DNA from: Chryseobacterium sp. Leaf201
GTDB taxonomy: Bacteria > Bacteroidota > Bacteroidia > Flavobacteriales > Weeksellaceae
Direction: 5' to 3'
DNA length: 64,000 bases
Assembly: GCF_001421435.1 (NCBI RefSeq)
Contig: NZ_LMKA01000057.1
Coordinates: 124,001-188,000 of the forward strand
Part shown: one piece after another, positions 26,347-34,480 of the stretch
Layout of the letters: every line of letters starts with the position of its first letter
How positions within the stretch are numbered: the first letter of the stretch is position 1
Translations under genes and position numbers: made by a program
The notes under the pieces: generated by a model
Database searches by the model: none
Told to the model about the DNA's origin: nothing
The model's input: only the letters and a program-made list of their open reading frames with translations

Positions 26347-26793
26347 ATGGATAACAAAGATAAAATAGAAAATGTAGATTTAATCTTAAAACAGACGTGG
26401 CTGGCTGTTTCTAAAATGTATACTGATCTTGCCCAGGAACATGATTCTACAGCCGTTCAGGCTCTTACTCTTCTTAAAATAGATCCTAAAGAAGGTACAA
26501 GAAGTACAAATCTGGGGCCTAAAATGGCTATCGAGCCCACTTCCCTGACAAGAATTATCAAACTTCTTGAAGACAACGGCTATATCTATAAAGAAAAAAC
26601 CACTACTGATAAACGGGAAGTAATTATCAAGCTTACGGATAAGGGATTGAATTCCAGAAATATGTCCAAGGAAGTTGTGGTGAACTTCAATAAGAGGATT
26701 ATGGAGAAAATTGCTCCGGAAAAACTTGAAACGTTTAAAGAGGTCATGACTGAGATTATGAAGATCGCAGTAGATCTTAATAACAAAAAATAG
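26347..26793 (+). CDS. MarR-family transcriptional regulator
   Basis: 148 residues from ATG 26347, which lies after the -7 box; a TTG twelve codons earlier lies inside the promoter and is unlikely. The winged helix-turn-helix runs through STAVQALTLLKID, the recognition region IEPTSLTRIIKLLEDNGYIYKEKTTTDKREVIIKLTDKG, where the Asp-Lys-Arg wing is the MarR hallmark. Helices at both ends form the dimer. It precedes the fadN-fadA-fadE genes by 109 bp and two palindromic operators lie just upstream. It most likely represses itself and beta-oxidation, with an acyl-CoA or fatty acid as ligand (inference). Confidence 0.9.
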   Translation: MDNKDKIENVDLILKQTWLAVSKMYTDLAQEHDSTAVQALTLLKIDPKEGTRSTNLGPKMAIEPTSLTRIIKLLEDNGYIYKEKTTTDKREVIIKLTDKGLNSRNMSKEVVVNFNKRIMEKIAPEKLETFKEVMTEIMKIAVDLNNKK

Positions 26794-26902
26794 AACATCA
26801 TTTTTCAAATGTCGACAGGACAGGTAATGAATCCTTATTAATAAGACATACCATTTGGAACGGCAGATGCATAAACCAGAATAAATAATAAATATAAAAA
26901 TA

Positions 26903-29296
26903 ATGAAAAGAAGAATCAAACACGTTACCGTTCTTGGTTCAGGAATTATGGGAAGCGGTATTGCAGCACACTTTGCCAATATTGGCGTTGAAGTTTCGCT
27001 GCTGGATATCGTTCCGTTTGAATTGTCTGAAGCAGAACAGAAAAAAGGTTTGACCAAAGAAGACAAAGCCGTTCGCAACAGAATTGCTTCGGAAAACTTT
27101 GAAAAACTGAAGAAGGCAAGTCCGGCACTGCTCTATTCCCCGAAATTCGCGGAGAGGATCAAGGTTGGAAATTTTGATGACGATTTACAGAAAATAAAGA
27201 ATACGGACTGGATTATTGAAGTGGTGGTTGAAAAACTGGACATCAAAAAATCAGTATACGAAAAAATTGAACAGTTCAGAAAACCGGGAACCCTGATTTC
27301 TTCAAATACTTCAGGAATCCCCATCCATCTTTTAACAGAAGGAAGAAGTGATGATTTCAAGCATTATTTTGCCGGAACACATTTCTTTAACCCGGTAAGG
27401 TACCTTCCTTTGTTGGAAATTATCCCTACTCAGGATACTGCACCGGAAGTGATTGATTTTTACATGCATTACGGTGCAAAGTTCTTAGGAAAAACAACCG
27501 TTTTAGCAAAAGATACCCCGGCATTTATTGCCAACAGAATCGGCGTGTTCTCTATGATGGACCTTCTTCACAATGTTCAGAAGTTGGGACTTAATGTTTC
27601 CGATGTTGATAAATTAACCGGTCCGGTAATCGGACGCCCAAAATCGGCGACATTCAGAACAGCTGATGTGGTAGGGCTTGATACTTTGGTGATGGTGGCA
27701 AACGGTGTCAGCCAGAGCGGTTTTGAAGCTAATGATTTTAATAATGTTTTTTCCCTTCCTGATTACATCCAGAAAATGGTTGATAACAAATGGTTAGGTT
27801 CAAAAACACAGCAGGGATTCTATAAAAAGGTAAAAAATACCGACGGAAAATCAGAAATCCACGGACTGAACCTTGATACGCTGGAATATGAGCTTCAGGG
27901 AAAATCTTCATTCCCAACCTTGGAATTAACCAAAGCTATCGACAAACCGATTGACCGTTTTAAAGTCCTGATCGGCGGAAAAGATAAAGCCGGAGAGCTA
28001 TACAGAAAGTCTTTAGGAGCCTTATTCGCTTACGTTTCCCATAAAGTTCCGGAAATTTCTGACGAAGTTTATAAAATCGATGACGCGATGAGAGCCGGTT
28101 TTGGCTGGGAAAACGGACCTTTTGAAATCTGGGATGCCGTTGGAATAAACAAAGGTATTGAACTGGCTAAAGATGCAGGATACGAAGTTTCCGACTGGGT
28201 TAATAACATTGAAACCTTTTATAAAGTCAATGAAGAAGGACAGAGTATTTACGTTGATAAAAATTCAGGGGAATACAGCAAAATTCCGGGACAGGACTCT
28301 TTCATCATCTTAGATAATATCAGAAAAAACAAAACACTCTGGAGCAATTCCGGTGCTGCCATTGAAGATCTGGGCGACGGAATCATCAACTTTGAAATCC
28401 GTTCTAAAATGAACTCGCTGGGAGGCGAAGTGCTGGACGGATTAAACCGGGCGATTGATCTTGCTGAAAAAGAATATGACGGACTGGTAATCGGGAATCA
28501 GGGTACTAATTTCTCCGTAGGTGCAAACCTGGCCATGATTTTAATGATGGCTATCGAACAGGATTGGGATGATTTGAATATGGCGATTGCTTATTTCCAA
28601 AAATCGATGATGAGAGTTCGTTATTCTTCAATTCCTGTAGTCGTAGCTCCTCACGGAATGACGCTGGGCGGCGGCTGCGAAATGACCATGCACGCCGACC
28701 GGGTGGTTGCCGCAGCAGAAACCTATATCGGATTGGTGGAAACCGGAGTCGGAGTAATTCCCGGCGGCGGCGGAACCAAAGAGCTGACGCTGAGAACTTC
28801 AAGGGAATTCCACAGTGATGATGTTAAAAACAACAGGCTCCGTGAAGCATTCATGAATATAGCAATGGGTAAAGTGGCAACATCCGCCTATGAAGCCTAC
28901 GATATGGGCATCCTTGAAAAAGGAAAAGACATTGTTGCAGTTGACAAGCGAACCCAGATCATGACGGCAAAAATGCTGGCCAAAAGCCTCGCGGAACACG
29001 GCTACACCCAACCCATCGAACAGAAAGTAAAAGTTCTGGGTAAAGACGCACTGGGTATGTTCTATGTAGGAACCGACCAGATGTTAACCGGGAAATATAT
29101 TTCTGAACACGACAAAAAAATTGCAGATAAACTGGCCAACGTTATGGTCGGAGGAAACCTTTCCGAACCTACCATTGTCACTGAACAGTATTTACTGAAC
29201 CTAGAAAGAGAAACGTTCCTACAGCTTTGCGGGGAAAGAAAAACGCTGGAAAGGATTCAGTATATGTTACAGAATGGGAAACCGCTGAGGAATTAA
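26903..29296 (+). CDS. fadN: FadN-type 3-hydroxyacyl-CoA dehydrogenase / enoyl-CoA hydratase
   Basis: 797 residues. Domain order is dehydrogenase first, hydratase last, as in Bacillus FadN and opposite to E. coli FadB. The NAD-binding site VTVLGSGIMGSGIAAHFA (9-26) is followed by the dehydrogenase active-site region THFFNPVRYLPLLEIIPT and APAFIANR-like DTPAFIANRIG. The C-terminal crotonase part has NFSVGANLAM (oxyanion hole) and MTLGGGCEMTMHADRVVAAAETYIGLVETGVGVIPGGGGTKE. It catalyses the hydration and NAD-dependent oxidation steps of beta-oxidation. FadA and FadE follow on the same strand after inserted elements. Confidence 0.92.
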   Translation: MKRRIKHVTVLGSGIMGSGIAAHFANIGVEVSLLDIVPFELSEAEQKKGLTKEDKAVRNRIASENFEKLKKASPALLYSPKFAERIKVGNFDDDLQKIKNTDWIIEVVVEKLDIKKSVYEKIEQFRKPGTLISSNTSGIPIHLLTEGRSDDFKHYFAGTHFFNPVRYLPLLEIIPTQDTAPEVIDFYMHYGAKFLGKTTVLAKDTPAFIANRIGVFSMMDLLHNVQKLGLNVSDVDKLTGPVIGRPKSATFRTADVVGLDTLVMVANGVSQSGFEANDFNNVFSLPDYIQKMVDNKWLGSKTQQGFYKKVKNTDGKSEIHGLNLDTLEYELQGKSSFPTLELTKAIDKPIDRFKVLIGGKDKAGELYRKSLGALFAYVSHKVPEISDEVYKIDDAMRAGFGWENGPFEIWDAVGINKGIELAKDAGYEVSDWVNNIETFYKVNEEGQSIYVDKNSGEYSKIPGQDSFIILDNIRKNKTLWSNSGAAIEDLGDGIINFEIRSKMNSLGGEVLDGLNRAIDLAEKEYDGLVIGNQGTNFSVGANLAMILMMAIEQDWDDLNMAIAYFQKSMMRVRYSSIPVVVAPHGMTLGGGCEMTMHADRVVAAAETYIGLVETGVGVIPGGGGTKELTLRTSREFHSDDVKNNRLREAFMNIAMGKVATSAYEAYDMGILEKGKDIVAVDKRTQIMTAKMLAKSLAEHGYTQPIEQKVKVLGKDALGMFYVGTDQMLTGKYISEHDKKIADKLANVMVGGNLSEPTIVTEQYLLNLERETFLQLCGERKTLERIQYMLQNGKPLRN

Positions 29297-29298
29297 AG

Positions 29299-29325
29299 GA
29301 AGCTCCGTAGGAGCGAACTGTTAAT
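29299..29325 (+). repeat. REP hairpin 1, left flank of the RAYT gene
   Basis: GAAGCTCCGTAGGAGCGAAC followed by TGTTAAT. GCTCC/GGAGC pairs around a GTA loop. It begins three bases after the fadN stop codon, in plus orientation. Confidence 0.75.
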
Positions 29326-29349
29326 AGCTGAAGATAATTATAATTTTTG

Positions 29350-29377
29350 CAGAGCCTCGTAAAGGCGACCTGTTATT
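29350..29377 (+). repeat. REP hairpin 2, left flank of the RAYT gene
   Basis: AGAGCCTCGTAAAGGCGACC followed by TGTTATT. Same architecture and orientation as REP 1 (GCC stem, CGTA loop, GCGA-CTGTTA tail), diverged in the stem. It ends four bases before the RAYT start codon. Confidence 0.7.
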
Positions 29378-29380
29378 TTT

Positions 29381-29893
29381 ATGGCCAATACATATACAAA
29401 AATTTATATTCAAATTGTTTTCGCCGTTAAAGGCAGGCAAAATCTGATTTCAAAAGAAAACAGGGAAGAATTACATAAATTTATTACAGGTATCGTTTCC
29501 CATAGAAACCAAAAATTATATGCAGTATTTGCGATGCCTGACCACGTTCACATTCTAGTAAGTATGAGCCCGGCAATTTCGATTTCAGATTTAGTAAGAG
29601 ATATTAAAGCAGGTTCATCCAAATTCATCAATGAAAAGAGATGGATAAATGGAAAATTCAACTGGCAGGAAGGTTATGGAGCATTTTCTTATTCTAAAAG
29701 CAGTGTTGATTCAGTTGTCAATTATATTTTAAACCAAGAACAGCATCATAAAAAGAAATCATTTAAAAATGAATATCTGGACCTTTTAGAAAAATTTGAA
29801 ATTGAATATAGTCAGGAATATTTATTTGAATGGATTGAAGATGGACAGGTCGCTCCTACGGAGCTTCATATATCGCAAAACAAAGAACTATGA
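29381..29893 (+). CDS. REP-associated tyrosine transposase (RAYT, Y1 HUH family)
   Basis: 170 residues, IS200-like single-domain HUH nuclease. The metal-binding motif is DHVHILVS (His55, His57). The probable nucleophile is Tyr115 in VVNYILNQEQHH. Gly/aromatic segment FNWQEGYGAFSYS is also typical. Four REP-like hairpins flank or overlap the gene, two each side in opposite orientation, the arrangement known for RAYT/REP units. The 3' end of the gene itself encodes REP 3 (GQVAPTELHIS). It sits between fadN and fadA without breaking either. Confidence 0.9.
   Translation: MANTYTKIYIQIVFAVKGRQNLISKENREELHKFITGIVSHRNQKLYAVFAMPDHVHILVSMSPAISISDLVRDIKAGSSKFINEKRWINGKFNWQEGYGAFSYSKSSVDSVVNYILNQEQHHKKKSFKNEYLDLLEKFEIEYSQEYLFEWIEDGQVAPTELHISQNKEL
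29845..29867 (-). repeat. REP hairpin 3, inside the RAYT 3' end
   Basis: Reverse complement of REP 1: the core CGCTCCTACGGAGCTTC is identical over 17 bp, with ACAGGT ahead of it. It forms part of the RAYT reading frame. Confidence 0.75.
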
Positions 29894-29913
29894 ACAGTTT
29901 ACCTCTACGAGGC
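29893..29913 (-). repeat. REP hairpin 4, right flank of the RAYT gene
   Basis: AACAGTTTACCTCTACGAGGC, an inverted relative of REP 2 (its complement has GCCTCGTAGAGG). It starts at the last base of the RAYT stop codon. Confidence 0.7.
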
Positions 29914-29947
29914 AAAAAACGCTCAAAATAAATTAATTAAATAAAAA

Positions 29948-31126
29948 ATGAAAACAGCATATATAGTAAAGGGTTTCAGAACGGCCGTTGGAAAAGCGCC
30001 AAAAGGAAGTTTAAGATTTACAAGACCCGACGTTATGGCAGCTACCGTAATTGAAAAATTAATGGCGGAGCTCCCGCAATTGGATAAAAACAGGATTGAC
30101 GACCTTATTGTAGGAAACGCAATGCCTGAAGCTGAACAGGGGCTGAATGTAGCCCGGTTAATTTCCCTGATGGGATTGAATACCGACAAAGTTCCCGGCG
30201 TTACCGTAAACCGGTACTGTGCATCAGGAAGTGAAGCGATAGCCATTGCTTCTGCAAAAATCCAGGCCGGAATGGCCGACTGCATTATTGCAGGCGGTAC
30301 GGAATCCATGTCCTATATTCCGATGGGCGGTTACAAGCCGGTTCCTGAAACGGCTGTTGCCAAAACAAATCCTGATTATTATTGGGGAATGGGTTATACG
30401 GCAGAAGAAGTTGCCAATCAGTACAGAATTACCCGGGAAGAACAGGACCAGTTTGCTTTTGAATCCCACCGAAAAGCGTTAAAAGCCAATCAGGAAGGAA
30501 GGTTTGCAGATCAGATTGTCCCGATTCCCGTAGAATATAACTTTCTGGACGAAAACCAGAAAATGCAGACTAAAAAGTTTGATTTTTCAGTGGATGAAGG
30601 TCCGAGAGCCGATACCTCTTTTGAAGGCTTAGCCAAATTAAAGCCGGTATTTGCAAACGGAGGAAGCGTAACGGCAGGAAACTCTTCTCAGATGAGCGAC
30701 GGAGCCGCTTTCGTTATGGTCATGAGCGAAGAAATGGTAAAAGAATTAGGGCTTGAACCTGAAGCAAGACTGTTAGCCTATGCCGCAGCCGGACTGGAGC
30801 CGAGAATTATGGGGATGGGACCACTCTATGCCATTCCAAAGGCACTGAAACAGGCCGGTTTGGAACTAAAAGATATTGAGCTTATCGAAATGAATGAAGC
30901 ATTTGCCTCTCAGTCTGTAGCCATCGTCAAAGAACTGAATATCAACCAGGAAATCCTTAATGTCAACGGCGGAGCCATTGCTTTAGGCCATCCGCTGGGA
31001 TGTACCGGCACCAAATTAACCGTTCAGCTGCTTGACGAAATGAGAAAACGCGGCAACAAATACGGTATGGTAACCATGTGTGTCGGAACCGGACAGGGCG
31101 CAGCGAGCATTTTTGAACTTTTATAG
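29948..31126 (+). CDS. fadA: Acetyl-CoA C-acyltransferase (thiolase)
   Basis: 392 residues, the usual thiolase length. The acyl-accepting Cys91 is in NRYCASGSEAIAIA. The catalytic His348 is in GGAIALGHPLGCTG, and Cys378 in TMCVGTGQGAAS. It cleaves 3-ketoacyl-CoA in the last beta-oxidation step. Order fadN-fadA-fadE matches the Bacillus operon. The gap to fadN is filled by the RAYT unit, and the sequence right after its TAG stop is the left arm of the next insert. Confidence 0.95.
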   Translation: MKTAYIVKGFRTAVGKAPKGSLRFTRPDVMAATVIEKLMAELPQLDKNRIDDLIVGNAMPEAEQGLNVARLISLMGLNTDKVPGVTVNRYCASGSEAIAIASAKIQAGMADCIIAGGTESMSYIPMGGYKPVPETAVAKTNPDYYWGMGYTAEEVANQYRITREEQDQFAFESHRKALKANQEGRFADQIVPIPVEYNFLDENQKMQTKKFDFSVDEGPRADTSFEGLAKLKPVFANGGSVTAGNSSQMSDGAAFVMVMSEEMVKELGLEPEARLLAYAAAGLEPRIMGMGPLYAIPKALKQAGLELKDIELIEMNEAFASQSVAIVKELNINQEILNVNGGAIALGHPLGCTGTKLTVQLLDEMRKRGNKYGMVTMCVGTGQGAASIFELL

Positions 31127-31151
31127 ATAACAGATTGTTAGATAATAGAGG

Positions 31152-31188
31152 GATAGATGATAGATGATAGATGATAGACCTATAGATA
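31152..31188 (+). repeat. Left repeat arm of the four-helix-bundle insert
   Basis: Four tandem copies of the 7-mer GATAGAT (31152-31179, last copy GATAGAC) followed by CTATAGATA. The last 30 nt (31159-31188) are complementary at 26 of 30 positions to 31569-31598 on the other side of the gene. Confidence 0.75.
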
Positions 31189-31200
31189 ATAGATTTAAAG

Positions 31201-31566
31201 ATGAGTAGTTTCAAAAGGCACAATTTTAAAAGACTTAAAATCTGGCAGATGGCATTAGACTTATCAAAAATCACTTTGGATCTGACTGATACTTTTCCTG
31301 CTTATGAAAAATATGGTTTGAAAAGCCAGATGGACAGATGTGCAATTTCTATTCCTTCAAATATCGCTGAAGGTTCAAGCAGAACCAATAAATCTTTCAG
31401 TCACTTTTTAGATATTTCTTTAGGTTCTTCATTTGAACTGCAAACACAGATATTGCTGGCAAACCACAGAAAATATTTATCGGATGAAAGAAGTGAAATT
31501 TTTGAAATCAAAATAGAAGAATTTCAAAAGGCAACAATGGTATTTCAAAATACATTGAACCTGTAA
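31201..31566 (+). CDS. Four-helix-bundle protein, 23S rRNA intervening-sequence (S23) family
   Basis: 121 residues. The family signature is plain: HNFKRLKIWQMALDL near the start, then GLKSQMDRCAISIPSNIAEGSSR and FLDISLGSSFELQTQILLA. The fold is an all-helical bundle that forms pentamers in solved relatives, including the Avd accessory protein of diversity-generating retroelements. In Leptospira and Coxiella such ORFs lie in 23S rRNA intervening sequences closed by complementary ends. Here the gene lies between fadA and fadE and is bracketed by a 30-nt imperfect inverted repeat. The function is unknown; nucleic acid binding is a reasonable guess. Confidence 0.88.
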   Translation: MSSFKRHNFKRLKIWQMALDLSKITLDLTDTFPAYEKYGLKSQMDRCAISIPSNIAEGSSRTNKSFSHFLDISLGSSFELQTQILLANHRKYLSDERSEIFEIKIEEFQKATMVFQNTLNL

Positions 31567-31568
31567 AC

Positions 31569-31616
31569 TATCTATTCGTCTATGATCTATTATCTATCTG
31601 TCTATTATCCATCTGT
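31569..31616 (+). repeat. Right repeat arm of the four-helix-bundle insert
   Basis: 31569-31598 is the inverted partner of 31159-31188. It continues into two copies of a 15-mer, CTATTATCTATCTGT (31587-31601) and CTATTATCCATCTGT (31602-31616). It begins three bases after the stop codon. Confidence 0.7.
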
Positions 31617-31665
31617 CTAAGATTTATATATAAAATATCTTCACAATAATTAAAAAAATAAAACA

Positions 31666-33435
31666 ATGAACAACATACTAAAAGGAGGAGAATTCCTGAT
31701 CAAGGAAATTCCTGCAAATGACATCTTCACGTTAGAAGAACTTTCAGAAGAGCAGAAAATGCTTCGTGATTCCGCAAAAGAATTTATTGACCGGGAAGTG
31801 ATCCCTCATAACGTGAGGTTTGAGAAGAAAGATTATGCCTTAACAGAAGAAAAAATGCGTAAGCTGGGCGAAATGGGCCTTCTTGGTGTAGCGGTTCCTG
31901 AGGAATACGGCGGCCTGGGAATGGGCTTTGTAAATACCATGCTGGCCTGCGATTACTGCTCCGGGGCAAACGGCTCTCTGGCAACTGCCTACGGTGCCCA
32001 CACCGGAATCGGTACCCTTCCAATCCTGTTATACGGAACGGAAGAGCAAAAGCAGAAATACCTTCCGGATCTGGCCACAGGTACAAAATTCGGAGCGTAC
32101 TGTTTAACGGAGCCGGATGCCGGTTCTGATGCCAATTCAGGAAAAACGAGAGCCAAGCTTTCCGAAGACGGAAAACACTATGTCATCAATGGACAGAAAA
32201 TGTGGATTTCAAATGCCGGTTTTGCAGAGATTTTCATCGTATTCGCAAAAATTGAAGATGATAAAAACATCACAGGGTTTATTGTGGAGAAAGAAGGTAC
32301 CGAAGGATTAAGCTTCGGTGAGGAAGAACACAAGCTGGGAATCCGTTCATCTTCTACAAGACAGGTATTCTTTACAGATATGAAAGTGCCCGTTGAAAAC
32401 CTTTTGGGAGAGAGAAACAACGGTTTTAAAATCGCTCTGAATGCTTTAAACGTAGGTAGGATCAAACTGGCAGCTGCTAACTTAGACGGACAGAGAAGAA
32501 TTTTAAACCATTCCATCCAATATTCCAACGAGAGAAAGCAGTTTGGCGTATCTATCTCAACATTCGGGGCCATCAGAAAAAAACTGGCGGAAATGGCAAC
32601 CGGGATTTTCGTTTCCGAAGCAGGTTCATACCGGGCTGCAAAAAATGTGGAAGATAAAATCAATGAACTGGTTGAAGGCGGAATGAACCACCAGCAGGCT
32701 GAACTAAAAGGTGTGGAAGAATTTGCTGTAGAAGCTTCCATACTGAAAGTGTTTGTTTCAGATTTAACACAGCATACTGCCGATGAAGGCATCCAGGTAT
32801 ACGGCGGGATGGGATTCTCTGAAGAAACTCCGATGGAAGCAGCCTGGAGGGATTCGAGAATCGGAAGGATCTATGAAGGAACCAATGAAATCAACCGTCT
32901 TTTATCAGTAGGAATGCTGATTAAGCGAGCGATGAAAGGCGAGCTGGATCTGTTGTCACCGGCAATGGCGATCTCCAAGGAATTAATGGGAATCCCGTCA
33001 TTTGAAGTGCCTGATTATTCTGAATTCATGAGCGAAGAAAAAGCAATTATTGCCAACCTTAAAAAGGTATTTTTGATGGTTTCGGGAGCTGCGCTTCAGA
33101 AGTTCATGATGGATATTGAAAAACAGCAGCATCTATTATTGAATGCGTCTGAGATTCTTAACCAGATCTATATGGCGGAATCTGCAGTGTTAAGAGCTGA
33201 AAAACACTTCTCCGCAGACTCTGTAGAAGCATCAATGGCTCAGCTTAACCTCTATAAAGCCGTTGAAAAAATCATCACTTCAGCGAAAGAAGGCATTGTC
33301 TCTTTTGCCGAAGGCGACGAACAGAGAATGATGCTTTCCGGATTAAGAAGGTTTACAAAATATACCAATACGCCGAATGTAGTGGCACTGACAGAAAAAA
33401 TAGCTGCCCATTATATCAGTAAAGGAGCATATTAG
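31666..33435 (+). CDS. fadE: Acyl-CoA dehydrogenase, FadE type
   Basis: 589 residues. FAD and acyl-CoA binding segments GAYCLTEPDAGSDANSG and MWISNAGFAEIFIVFAKI come first. The C-terminal helical domain has QVYGGMGFSEETPMEAAWRDSRIGRIYEGTNEINR, where Glu of YEGTNE is the expected catalytic base. A further C-terminal helical extension of about 160 residues makes it longer than short-chain enzymes (about 380) and like Bacillus FadE (about 594). It introduces the 2,3-double bond into acyl-CoA. It is the last gene of the fad operon; a terminator follows at 33459. Confidence 0.93.
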   Translation: MNNILKGGEFLIKEIPANDIFTLEELSEEQKMLRDSAKEFIDREVIPHNVRFEKKDYALTEEKMRKLGEMGLLGVAVPEEYGGLGMGFVNTMLACDYCSGANGSLATAYGAHTGIGTLPILLYGTEEQKQKYLPDLATGTKFGAYCLTEPDAGSDANSGKTRAKLSEDGKHYVINGQKMWISNAGFAEIFIVFAKIEDDKNITGFIVEKEGTEGLSFGEEEHKLGIRSSSTRQVFFTDMKVPVENLLGERNNGFKIALNALNVGRIKLAAANLDGQRRILNHSIQYSNERKQFGVSISTFGAIRKKLAEMATGIFVSEAGSYRAAKNVEDKINELVEGGMNHQQAELKGVEEFAVEASILKVFVSDLTQHTADEGIQVYGGMGFSEETPMEAAWRDSRIGRIYEGTNEINRLLSVGMLIKRAMKGELDLLSPAMAISKELMGIPSFEVPDYSEFMSEEKAIIANLKKVFLMVSGAALQKFMMDIEKQQHLLLNASEILNQIYMAESAVLRAEKHFSADSVEASMAQLNLYKAVEKIITSAKEGIVSFAEGDEQRMMLSGLRRFTKYTNTPNVVALTEKIAAHYISKGAY

Positions 33436-33458
33436 TCTTATCTATAAATTTGATTTCC

Positions 33459-33488
33459 AAAACGTCTCAGTTATTTGAGGCGTTTTTT
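33459..33488 (+). terminator. Intrinsic terminator of the fad operon
   Basis: Stem AAAACGTCTCA / TGAGGCGTTTT (one wobble pair) with a 6-nt loop, followed by TTTTAT. Confidence 0.8.
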
Positions 33489-33609
33489 ATTTAAATATTA
33501 ATTTTCTATCAGGAAATAAGAATAAAAATCCAAAAATGTCTCACAAAATTAAACACAGATCTTAAACAGTTTTAAAAATTATTTTTATTTTTATCCAAAA
33601 TTAGCACCT

Positions 33610-33906
33610 ATGAAAATTGTATTTTTTGCATTCCTTTTTATTTCAGTTTCCCTTTCAGCACAGGAAAAAAAGAAAAGACAGTTAATAATACCTGAAACGG
33701 ATACGGTAAGGATGAACAAAACGGATCCAAACAAAAATAACATCAATCCGGCAGACCCACAGAAGGGCCTTTATAAAATGCCCAATGCAAAGCCTGACCA
33801 TGATTCTGTATATTCCGGCATGAGAGATAAAAGAAAAGACACCACAGACTATAAAATCCTGAACGGGATGGCTCCTGAACCCAAAAACAATTCCAAACGG
33901 AAATAA
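33610..33906 (+). CDS. Small secreted polar protein, unknown function
   Basis: 98 residues with a signal peptide (MKIVFFAFLFISVSLSAQ, cleavage near residue 18). The mature part is very polar and rich in Lys, Asp, Asn and Pro with no predicted hydrophobic core (TDPNKNNINPADPQKG, YSGMRDKRKDTTDY). It is likely disordered and periplasmic or exported. It ends before a hairpin terminator at 33981. No family is recognised. Confidence 0.65.
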   Translation: MKIVFFAFLFISVSLSAQEKKKRQLIIPETDTVRMNKTDPNKNNINPADPQKGLYKMPNAKPDHDSVYSGMRDKRKDTTDYKILNGMAPEPKNNSKRK

Positions 33907-33980
33907 ATCAGTCTCAAACCGATTTTATGACTGAACATAGGGCCTGTACAGACATTTATTAAAAATAACTATAAAATATA

Positions 33981-34010
33981 GCCTCCGGATTTGAGGCATT
34001 TTTTATTTTT
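33981..34010 (+). terminator. Intrinsic terminator after the small secreted protein
   Basis: Stem GCCTC / GAGGC with a 7-nt loop, followed by ATTTTTTATTTTT. The T-tract also contains the -7 box of the next gene. Confidence 0.65.
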
Positions 34011-34011
34011 G
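34004..34011 (+). promoter_or_regulatory. -7 element of the HD hydrolase gene
   Basis: TATTTTTG fits TAnnTTTG, 15 bp before the ATG at 34027, overlapping the T-tract of the preceding terminator. Confidence 0.5.
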
Positions 34012-34026
34012 CACTTTACTTATATA

Positions 34027-34473
34027 ATGACAAAAGAAGAACTGCTCCACAGAGCTATTAAAATTGCTGATAAAGCGCATAAAGGCCAAACCGATAAATA
34101 TCATGCTCCTTACATAGCTCACGTCATGCGCGTCATGGAATACGGCAAAACCATGGATGAAAAAATCGTGGGCGTTCTGCATGACGTTGTGGAAGACCAC
34201 CCGGCGGAATTCAGCCTGGATTATTTAAGAGATGAAGGATTTCCTGAATACATTATTTTTGCGATCAGCTGCCTGACAAAGTTTGATCCCGAAGAGGAAT
34301 ACGACGATTTCGTAAAAAGAACCGAACGTTCTCCCCTTGCGGTAGCCGTAAAATTAAATGATCTCCGTGACAACATGGATTTGAGAAGGGTAAACCGCGA
34401 ATTAACCCAGAAAGACATCAAAAGATTCAATAAATACCTGAAAGCTTACCATTACCTGACAGACAAATATTAA
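34027..34473 (+). CDS. Small HD-domain hydrolase, SpoT/MESH1-like
   Basis: 148 residues from ATG 34027; an in-frame ATG at 33991 lies ahead of the promoter box and is excluded. Metal-binding motifs are arranged as in (p)ppGpp hydrolase HD domains: YIAHVMRVMEY, then VGVLHDVVEDHPAEFSLDYL (His-Asp pair and Glu-Asp), then VAVKLNDLRDNMD. The synthetase and regulatory domains of SpoT are absent. It might degrade (p)ppGpp or another nucleotide. The M48 gene starts eight bases after its stop. Confidence 0.8.
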   Translation: MTKEELLHRAIKIADKAHKGQTDKYHAPYIAHVMRVMEYGKTMDEKIVGVLHDVVEDHPAEFSLDYLRDEGFPEYIIFAISCLTKFDPEEEYDDFVKRTERSPLAVAVKLNDLRDNMDLRRVNRELTQKDIKRFNKYLKAYHYLTDKY

Positions 34474-34480
34474 AAAACAC

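Noticed and set aside
26386..27078. 230-codon minus-strand frame across the MarR gene and the fadN start
   Set aside because: Covers two recognised genes and their spacer; no family resemblance.
31201..31566. Four-helix-bundle gene as part of a diversity-generating retroelement (Avd)
   Set aside because: No reverse transcriptase or template/variable repeat pair is present in the window.
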